Assembly: GCF_002911015.1 (NCBI RefSeq)
Contig: NZ_KZ626874.1
Span: forward strand, 17,285-81,284
Reading direction: 5' to 3'
DNA length: 64,000 nt
Source of the DNA: Streptomyces populi
GTDB lineage: Bacteria > Actinomycetota > Actinomycetes > Streptomycetales > Streptomycetaceae
Made by a program: the position numbers and the translations under genes. The notes beneath the pieces were generated by a model. That model had not been told where the DNA came from, did not search any database, and saw only the letters and a list, made by a program, of their open reading frames with translations. Positions 57,991-64,000 of the stretch are shown here, piece after piece (position 1 is the stretch's first letter; the number at the start of each line of letters is the position of its first letter).

Positions 57991-60696
57991 GTGCACGACG
58001 AGCAGAACGGCGACAATCAGGCGCTCACCGAACTGCGCAGGCGACTGCACGACGGGCTGGCCCTGTCCGGGCTGAACAAGACACAGCTCGCGGCCCGCAC
58101 CGGCCTGGGGCGTACGACCGTGTCGCAGGCCTTTCAGGCCGACGGGCCAGTGCCCTCGGCGCAGACCGTGGCTGTGCTGGCCCGTGCACTGAAACTGCCG
58201 GTCGAAGAGTTACTGGTGCTACAGCGGGAGACTGCCGGGAACGGTGAACGGCCGGGGCCCGGCAGGTTGATCGGGGAGTGGGGGCCGCACGATCTGGAGG
58301 TTCATCCGGCAGGGCGCCGCGAGGTGGTTGACGGTTCGGATGTACCCGGGACCTGGGTGCTGCCCGGGTACGTGCGGCGCGAGCATGACCGGGTACTGGG
58401 CGAGGCGGTGCAGGATGCGGCTGCCGGCCGCAGCCGGATCGTGATCCTGGTGGGCACCTCGTCGACCGGGAAGACCAGGGCGTGCTGGGAAGCCGTGCAG
58501 CCGCTCGCGGACGAAGGTTGGCGGCTGTGGCATCCCTTCGACCCGACCCGTGCGGAGGCCGCCCTGGAGGACCTGCACTGTGTCCAGCCGCGCACGGTGG
58601 TGTGGCTGAACGAGGCTCAGCACTACCTCGGCAACCGGGCGGCCGGCGAGCGGATCGCGTCAGCCGTGCACCACCTGCTGATCAGCCCGGAGCGTGGACC
58701 GGTCCTCGTGCTGGCCACGCTCTGGCCCGAATACGCCCAGCAGTACACAGCTCTGCCCGCCCCTGACGAAGACGACCCGTACAGCCGGGCACGGGAACTG
58801 CTCTGTGGCCGCACGGTGACCATCCCGGATTCCTTCGACGCTGCGGCCCTGGCCGCGGCAGCCGCCCTCGCCAAGGGCGGTGACCGGCTGCTTGCCGACG
58901 CCCTCACCCGCGCTCACACCGACGGGCGCATGACCCAGGACCTGGCCGGCGCTCCCGAACTCCTCGCCCGCTACCAGTCCGCAAGCCCGCCGGCCAGGGC
59001 GCTGCTGGAAGCAGCGATGGACGCACGCCGCCTCGGCGTCGGCCTCCACCTCCCGCAGGCCTTCCTCACCGACGCCGCCACCGACTATCTCAGCCAGTAC
59101 GACTACGACCAGCTCACGGATAACTGGGCCGAAACCGCCTTCGCCGAACTCGCGGAACCCGTCCATGGCAAACAAGCACCCCTGCGCCGCACCACCCCCC
59201 GACCCCCACGACGTCCACCCACCCCCTCCACAGCTACGCACCCACCCTCCCGGCAACAGGCGGGGCCGGTGTTCCGGCTCGCCGACTACCTGGAACAACA
59301 CGGCCGCACCTCCCGCACCCATCTGTGCCCGCCAGCCTCCTTCTGGCACTCCGCCCACGCTCACCTCACCCACCCCGATGATCTGGACAACCTCACCCAG
59401 GCAGCCGAGGAACGTCACCGCCTGCAATGGGCCCACCACCTCCAGCGCCGAGCCGCCGACCACGGCAGCGAGCGCGCCCTGTTCCACCTGGCCTGGCTGC
59501 GGAGGGAGGCCGGGGACCGCCAAGGTGAGGAAGCCCTGGTCCGGCAGGCCGCCGGCCACGGCAGCACCGACGCCCTGGTCCACCTGGCCGAACTACGGGA
59601 GGAGGCCGGGGACCGGCGGGGCGCGGAAGCCCTGGCCCGGCAGGCCGCCGACCAGGGCAGCACCGACGCCCTGGTCCGCTTGGCCGGGTGGCGGGAGATG
59701 GCCGGGGACGGGCAGAGTGCGGAAGCCCTCTACCGGCAGGCCGCCGACTACGGCAGCACCCACGCTCTGGTCTACCTGGGTGAGCTACGGGAGAAGACCG
59801 GAGATGCGCAGGGCGCGGAAGCCCTCTATCGGCAGGCCGCCGACCAAGGTGACACCGACACTCTGTGCTTCCTGGCCGAGCGGCGGGAACGGTTCGGGGA
59901 CCGGCAGGGCGCGGAAGCCCTGGCCCGGCAGGCCGCCGACCGCGGCAAGACCGACGCTTTGTTCAGCCTGGCCGAGCGACGGGAGGATGCCGGGGACCGT
60001 CAGGGTGCGGAAGCCCTGGCCCGGCAGGCCGCCGACCGCGGCAAGAGCGATGCCTTGTTCCGCCTGGCCGAGCGGCGGGAGAGGGCCGGGGACCGGCACG
60101 GCGCGGAAGCCCTCTACCGGCAGGCCGCCGACCATGGCGTCATCTTCGCCCTGGTCCGCCTGGGCATGCTTCAGGTGGATGCCGGGGACCGGCAACCCGC
60201 CGACTGCGGCGGCACCAGGCCCCTGTTCCGCCTGGCCGAGGAACTGGAGGGGGCCGGGGACCGGCAGGGTGCGGAAGCCCTGGCCCGGCAGGCCGCCGAC
60301 CGCGGCGACACCGATGCCTTGTTCCGCCTGGCCAGGCTGCGGGAGGAGGCCGGGGACCGGCAGGGCGCCGAATTCCTCCGCCGGGAGGTCGTCGACCATT
60401 ACCACATCAGCTCCCTGTTCCGCCTGGCCGAGGGACTGGAGGGGGTCGGGGACCGGCAGGGCGCCGAATTCCTCTATCGGCAGGCCGCCGACCGCGGCGA
60501 CACCGACGCCTTGTTCCGCCTGGCCGAGCGGCGGGAGAGGGCCGGGGACCGGCAGGGCGCGGAAACCCTGGCCCGGCAAGCCGCCGATCACGACTACTCT
60601 GGCACCGTGGCATTCCTGCCCGAGGCGAAAGTGCTTCATAGACTTTGGCCGTATGGCCTGGACCCAGACGGTGCGCCGACGCCCCGATGGCAATGA
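57991..60696 (+). CDS. XRE HTH - P-loop NTPase - 32-residue-repeat protein
   Basis: 901 residues if started at the GTG at 57991 (VHDEQNGDNQALTELRRRL); frames upstream lack coding character. Order: XRE-type HTH (about 12-70; LNKTQLAARTGLGRTTVSQA, VPSAQTVAVLARALKLPVEE); P-loop NTPase domain with Walker A VGTSSTGKT (about 155) and a Walker-B-like VVWLNEAQ (about 200); helical middle; Pro-rich linker (RRTTPRPPRRPPTPS, about 400); then twelve TPR/Sel1-like 32-residue repeats of the type AGDRQGAEALARQAADRGDT DALFRLAERRER (from about residue 507). The layout matches STAND-like signalling ATPases, where the repeats sense a ligand and the NTPase switches oligomer state. A regulatory or defence role is inferred. 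Confidence 0.82.
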   Translation: MHDEQNGDNQALTELRRRLHDGLALSGLNKTQLAARTGLGRTTVSQAFQADGPVPSAQTVAVLARALKLPVEELLVLQRETAGNGERPGPGRLIGEWGPHDLEVHPAGRREVVDGSDVPGTWVLPGYVRREHDRVLGEAVQDAAAGRSRIVILVGTSSTGKTRACWEAVQPLADEGWRLWHPFDPTRAEAALEDLHCVQPRTVVWLNEAQHYLGNRAAGERIASAVHHLLISPERGPVLVLATLWPEYAQQYTALPAPDEDDPYSRARELLCGRTVTIPDSFDAAALAAAAALAKGGDRLLADALTRAHTDGRMTQDLAGAPELLARYQSASPPARALLEAAMDARRLGVGLHLPQAFLTDAATDYLSQYDYDQLTDNWAETAFAELAEPVHGKQAPLRRTTPRPPRRPPTPSTATHPPSRQQAGPVFRLADYLEQHGRTSRTHLCPPASFWHSAHAHLTHPDDLDNLTQAAEERHRLQWAHHLQRRAADHGSERALFHLAWLRREAGDRQGEEALVRQAAGHGSTDALVHLAELREEAGDRRGAEALARQAADQGSTDALVRLAGWREMAGDGQSAEALYRQAADYGSTHALVYLGELREKTGDAQGAEALYRQAADQGDTDTLCFLAERRERFGDRQGAEALARQAADRGKTDALFSLAERREDAGDRQGAEALARQAADRGKSDALFRLAERRERAGDRHGAEALYRQAADHGVIFALVRLGMLQVDAGDRQPADCGGTRPLFRLAEELEGAGDRQGAEALARQAADRGDTDALFRLARLREEAGDRQGAEFLRREVVDHYHISSLFRLAEGLEGVGDRQGAEFLYRQAADRGDTDALFRLAERRERAGDRQGAETLARQAADHDYSGTVAFLPEAKVLHRLWPYGLDPDGAPTPRWQ
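59509..60636 (+). repeat. 96-bp coding tandem repeats, 12 units
   Basis: Units begin with gccggggaccggcagggcgc at 59509 and recur every 96 bases to the start of the last unit at 60541, coding AGDRQGAEAL... . Unit 8 of the series (around 60180) has lost 24 bases in frame (8 residues). Near-identical DNA in several units (for example those near 59905, 60000 and 60540) suggests recent repeat exchange. Confidence 0.88.
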
Positions 60697-61283
60697 TCCA
60701 CGCGCTACAAGCCAGGACGAGACGCATCTGCCGTCGGTGGATGAACTGGAAGCCTGCGCAGAAAACCCGTGAGGAATCATCGCTCCTCGCTCAGACTCAT
60801 CTCTGGGGCCAAGAAGTGGTGTCAACGAGGGCGACATGGACTGACCCGCGAGGGCTGTGGAAGCAGATGTCCTCATCCCGGACATCACCAACATGCCTGT
60901 ACATCTTTCGGACAGCTGTCAGGCATGCTGCTGAACTCCCGCATGACTCATACGTCTGATGACCAGCCAGTACCAGAGATGACGGAGACACCCCTGTCCT
61001 GACGTCGCTGGCGGGAGGTACCTCTATGTTCTTCGTCAAGCGTGTGGGCAGCTTCGCCTGAGGTGCGGTCTTCTTGAGCAACTGTCAATTCCTGTGGATC
61101 AGGGTGCAGCTAGACAGCTCATGTGGCGGGCTGCACCGTCCGTGTCGCCCAGCGTCTACTCGTGCAGGAGTGTGGGGCTGGCGCCAGTGCGTGCGTGGAC
61201 CAGTGTTCTCACCATGCTGACCCCTGCCACGACGGCGGAGAGTTGCGACACGGGGGCAGGGAGGTTGGAAGAGTCCCCCCTGG
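60697..61283. other. No recognisable gene
   Basis: This 587-base gap between the repeat protein and the LysR gene contains only short overlapping frames without motifs. Its base composition is lower in GC than the flanking genes, in keeping with non-coding or decayed sequence. Confidence 0.45.
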
Positions 61284-62171
61284 TCACAGGGAGATGGGGC
61301 CGAGGTCGGCGGCGGTTTGGGCCAGCGCACGGATGACGGGGCTGTCATTGTTGGAGCGCCACGTCAGGGCGAATTGGATGGTGGGGGCGTCGTGGATGGG
61401 CAGAAACGCGATGCCAGGGGGGTTGTTGTAGCGGGCGGCGATTTCACCGAGCGGGTGGACGCAGTGTCCGGCGGTGATAAGGGAGAGGATCTCGTGGAAG
61501 GTCCGTGCGGCGGGCCCGCGGGGGATGCGGCGGCCGAGTGGCGTGCGCGTGGGAACCATGGCCGATACCCAGTATTCGGGGGCCTCGGGGCCGAGGTCGA
61601 CGACGTGGTTGTCGGCGAGATCCTCCAGGGACACGCTGCCGCGATCGGCCAGCGGATGGTTGGTCGATATGGCCAGCACGCGGCCTCCGGTGAGCACGGT
61701 GGGACCGACGGTGAGGTCCGGTTCGGCAACGGGCAGCCACAGCACATGCACGTCATGGTCTCCGGTGCGCAGGGCGGTGAACGGGTCGCTGCCGTTGATT
61801 TCGCCGAACAGGACATCGCAGCCGGGGTGACGAGCGAGGAACGCGTCGACGAGTGGGCGTAGTTCGTGTCCGGCGTGGCCGAAGACGCCCAGCCTCAGGG
61901 TCTGGCCGCCCAGGGAGGCCGCTTCGGCGCGGGCCAGTCCCGCCTGGAGGAGGTCGAGGGCCTGCTGGAGGTCTTCACGGAGGCGTCGGCCGACAGGAGT
62001 CAGGCTCACGCGCCGGCTAGTGCGATCGAACAGGGCCACGCCGAGACGCCGTTCTTGTCTCCCGATGGCCTGGCTGACGCGGGCCTGGGACACGTGGAGC
62101 CGTTCGGCGGTGCGGCCGAAGTGTAGTTCCTCGGCCAACGTCAGGAAGATCTCGATGTCGCGCAGCTCCAT
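61284..62171 (-). CDS. LysR-family transcriptional regulator
   Basis: 295 residues from the ATG at 62171. HTH: MELRDIEIFLTLAEELHFGR, TAERLHVSQARVSQAIGRQE RRLGVALFDRTSRRV. Effector domain: LGVFGHAGHELRPLVDAFLA, PGCDVLFGEINGSDPFTALR, LLTAGHCVHPLG-type loop and IAARYNNPPGIAFLPIHDAP. A longer frame upstream (to 62291) lacks homology. It is divergent from the SnoaL-like gene at 62306, so it probably controls the SnoaL-DoxX pair. Confidence 0.92.
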   Translation of the reverse strand: MELRDIEIFLTLAEELHFGRTAERLHVSQARVSQAIGRQERRLGVALFDRTSRRVSLTPVGRRLREDLQQALDLLQAGLARAEAASLGGQTLRLGVFGHAGHELRPLVDAFLARHPGCDVLFGEINGSDPFTALRTGDHDVHVLWLPVAEPDLTVGPTVLTGGRVLAISTNHPLADRGSVSLEDLADNHVVDLGPEAPEYWVSAMVPTRTPLGRRIPRGPAARTFHEILSLITAGHCVHPLGEIAARYNNPPGIAFLPIHDAPTIQFALTWRSNNDSPVIRALAQTAADLGPISL

Positions 62172-62173
62172 GG

Positions 62174-62189
62174 ATAACCCCCATGTTAT
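62174..62189. promoter_or_regulatory. Possible LysR box
   Basis: ATAAC-N6-GTTAT (62174-62189) is an inverted repeat at the lysR start, between the divergent lysR and SnoaL-like genes. It is AT-rich for this genome and has the T-N11-A-like geometry of LysR sites. Confidence 0.45.
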
Positions 62190-62305
62190 GGATCTCTGCG
62201 CGAACCCTACATTGATCCGCCGCTGACCTGCATCGATGCTGAGTACACCACTACCGCACAGGCGCCACATGCCTGACGAACGCATCGACAAGGCAGGGGA
62301 AACTG

Positions 62306-62758
62306 ATGGGCGCCATGCAGGCGATCGCCGATCGAGTCGAGATCGAGGCGCTGCGCGCCGAGCTCACCGACGCGGTGATGATGCGTGACTTCGACCGCGT
62401 TGCATCGCTGTTCACACCTCGGGGCGTGATGCGGTGGCCGCACATCGACAAGGAGTTCATCAGACGGGAGCAGATCCGTGCCGGGGCCGAGTGGGGGCAA
62501 GGGCTCTGGGAGTCCTTCGTGCAGAACGTTCACCCAGGCGTCATCCGGCTGGACGGTGACACCGCGACCGGCCGCGCGTACGTCCAGGAATTCGGGCGGA
62601 TGCGCGACGGCGCTTCCCACCTGAACTACGCCCTCTACCACGACCGCTACCAGCGCACCCCGGACGGCTGGAGGTTCAGCGAACGCGTCTACGAGGTCAG
62701 GTACCTGGACTCCACCCCGCTGGCAGGCTCGCCGCTGCCGGCAGCTCCCCGGGGCTAG
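62306..62758 (+). CDS. SnoaL/NTF2-like protein
   Basis: 150 residues. NTF2-like cone: QAIADRVEIEALRAELTDAV MMRDFDRVASLFT, GVMRWPHIDKEFIRREQIRA, TATGRAYVQEFGRMRDGASH and YHDRYQRTPDGWRFSERVYE. Homologues act as small isomerases or cyclases, or as ligand-binding proteins. GGGGAA precedes the ATG. It is divergent from the LysR gene and followed 68 bases later by a DoxX gene, a pairing often under LysR or TetR control in Streptomyces. Confidence 0.88.
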   Translation: MGAMQAIADRVEIEALRAELTDAVMMRDFDRVASLFTPRGVMRWPHIDKEFIRREQIRAGAEWGQGLWESFVQNVHPGVIRLDGDTATGRAYVQEFGRMRDGASHLNYALYHDRYQRTPDGWRFSERVYEVRYLDSTPLAGSPLPAAPRG

Positions 62759-62826
62759 CGCGACGCGCGACAGGCCCGGAACCGAACGATCAGGCCCCCC
62801 TTTTTTATCCAGATCAGGAGTACCTC

Positions 62827-63195
62827 ATGGACCTCGCACTGTGGATCACTGCCGGGCTGCTGGCCGCCGTCGCCCTGCTCGGCGGCATCACCAAGACGTT
62901 CATCCCCAAGGAGAAGCTGGCCGCGCAGCATGGCGGCGAGTGGACCGGAAATGCCAGCGCTGGCTTCGTCAAGGCTCTCGGAATCCTTGAATTGCTCGCC
63001 GCGGTGGGCCTGATCCTGCCCGCCGCGCTGGACATCGCACCGGTCATGGTGCCGGTGACCGCTCTGTGCTGGACCCTTCTGATGGTCGGCGCGATGGTCA
63101 CCCATGGCCGCCTCGGCCAGTTCAAGCTCGTGATGGTGAACTCGATCTATCTCGTGCTCGCGGCCTTCATCGCGGGGGGACACCTCGCCGCCTGA
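62827..63195 (+). CDS. DoxX-family membrane protein
   Basis: 122 residues with four membrane helices: LWITAGLLAAVALLGGITKT, ALGILELLAAVGLILPAALD, TALCWTLLMVGAMVTHGRLG and VMVNSIYLVLAAFIAGGHLA. The ALGILELLAAVGLILPAALD segment is typical of DoxX-like small membrane proteins, which occur with thiol-redox or quinone enzymes. AGGAG precedes the ATG by 9 bases. Probably one transcript with the SnoaL-like gene. Confidence 0.88.
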   Translation: MDLALWITAGLLAAVALLGGITKTFIPKEKLAAQHGGEWTGNASAGFVKALGILELLAAVGLILPAALDIAPVMVPVTALCWTLLMVGAMVTHGRLGQFKLVMVNSIYLVLAAFIAGGHLAA

Positions 63196-63297
63196 GCACG
63201 GCCCGCGCGGTCGGTGAAGCTCTTCCCACCTCTGTGACCATGCATCGCACGCGCCGACGAGAGCAATCGTCAAGAGTTGCGAGTCGGTTGAGGTGGG

Positions 63298-63999
63298 TCA
63301 CGCTGCGGCTGGTTCCCCGGGGCGTTCGACGAGGTGACCGTTCTCGAAGTCGGCTCCGGCGCGCACGAGTGCGACGAGGTGGGGTGCGGCGACCGCGCGC
63401 CAGCGTTCCTGGGCGGCTTCGGTGAGCTTGAAGACCATCGCGAGGGCGGCGGCTGTGCTGCCGGCGCCGCGGGTGACCTTGGTGCGGAGTTTCACCGTGG
63501 CGAAGGTGGACTCGATGGGATTGGTCGTGCGCAGGTGGATCCAGTGCTCGGCGGGGAAGTCGTAGAACGCCAGCAGCTCGTCCACCTCGTCGGTGATCTT
63601 CTTCGCCGCCTTCGGCCATTTCGCGCCGTAGTTCCGTTTGGCTGGGACGGTCTGTACGTCCTTCTCGGCGAAGTGTTTGTCTTTGTGCGTCGTCTTCGGG
63701 GCCGGGTGGATCGGGTGTGTGCCGGCCTGTCCGGTTGCCCGGTTGTGCGGGGAGGGTTTCGTGGACATGCGGTGTGCGTGGTTCTCGGCGGAGTGGGGGT
63801 TTTTGCTGTCGTGCCGTTGTCCGGGGCTGGTGCCGTGGTTTTCGGTGGCGGCGGCGGGGGTGTGCTGCGGGCCGCTGCCCGGGCGTATTGGGGCCGGGGT
63901 GTGGACGGCGGCGGGGGTGCGCTGCGGGGTGGTGTGATGGGCCGGGTGCGTGTTCCGCGGGGTGTCGGGGATCTGGCCGGCGCGGGCGCGGCGGCGGTG
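63298..63999 (-). pseudogene. IS256 C-terminal fragment fused to a low-complexity frame open to the window end
   Basis: The downstream part (about 63300-63680) encodes the IS256/Mutator C-terminus: KRNYGAKWPKAAKKITDEVD, FPAEHWIHLRTTNPIESTFA TVKLRTKVTRGAG and AMVFKLTEAAQERWRAV. It lacks the catalytic N-terminal part. The same frame stays open upstream to the edge of the window through His/Pro/Thr/Asn-rich sequence (NTHPAHHTTPQRTPAAVHTP; ENHGTSPGQRHDSKNPHSAE; MSTKPSPHNRATGQ). So a host gene or a repeat-rich tail seems to run into the transposase remnant. The host part cannot be identified. Confidence 0.65.
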
Positions 64000-64000
64000 G

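Overview
The window looks like Streptomyces DNA, probably from an accessory part of a linear chromosome. Base composition is very GC-rich with strong third-position GC bias. GTG starts and ATGA/GTGA overlaps are common. Families typical of the genus are present: a SigB/SigF-type sigma factor, a SCO6745-type protein, a DUF6281 lipoprotein, a DUF6193 protein, a class with HTH-NTPase-repeat architecture, and PMT O-mannosyltransferase.

Region 1 (about 0.3-9.1 kb) starts with broken genes: an N-terminally lost DHFR-like gene, an unidentified C-terminal coding remnant and an IS30 fragment. Three large secreted carbohydrate-active proteins follow: ThuA + DUF1080, sorbosone-dehydrogenase-like propeller + PKD + CBM6, and PA14 + propeller. 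All three end in nearly identical three-fold ricin-type lectin domains.

Region 2 (9.3-24.7 kb) is the functional core. A ROK regulator, a CUT2-type sugar/cyclitol ABC importer (ATPase, permease, lipoprotein), a Gfo/Idh/MocA oxidoreductase and a TIM-barrel isomerase lead into a tightly coupled run. That run holds a myo-inositol-phosphate-synthase-like enzyme, a UbiA-type prenyltransferase (EboC-like), a second TIM-barrel isomerase, an EboA protein, a TatD-like hydrolase (EboB-like), EboE, and an alkaline-phosphatase-superfamily phosphodiesterase (EboF-like). This is an actinobacterial Ebo-type cluster in which an inositol-phosphate-synthase homologue sits where other Ebo clusters carry the EboD sugar-phosphate cyclase. 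I infer that the genes import or sense a sugar or cyclitol, build a cyclitol core, prenylate it and traffic it outward; the product is unknown.

Region 3 (24.8-36.6 kb) holds single genes and remnants: PucR HTH scrap, DHFR-family protein, VOC protein, HNH nuclease scrap, SCO6745-like protein, DUF6281 lipoprotein with a broken metalloprotease, DUF6193 protein, an intact IS5-family element, a SigB/F sigma factor, and a two-gene lipid-like operon (GNAT-aminotransferase fusion + CdsA-type cytidylyltransferase).

Region 4 (36.6-64 kb) is a mosaic of insertion-sequence debris (ISL3, IS630, IS110, IS5, IS3, IS256) around intact cargo: a fluoroacetate-dehalogenase-like hydrolase, a TetR gene with a double-palindrome operator facing a TIM-barrel gene, a SpoIIE-type phosphatase, Lrp/AsnC-LysE, a thioesterase, an organomercurial-lyase-like protein, PMT, an HTH-NTPase-repeat protein with a divergent small membrane protein, and LysR/SnoaL/DoxX. 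A tRNA-Tyr 3' end with its own terminator at 46.63-46.73 kb looks like an integration scar. At 52.5-54.5 kb an IS630-family element with clear terminal repeats and a TA duplication carries a methyltransferase gene and sits inside an IS3-family element.
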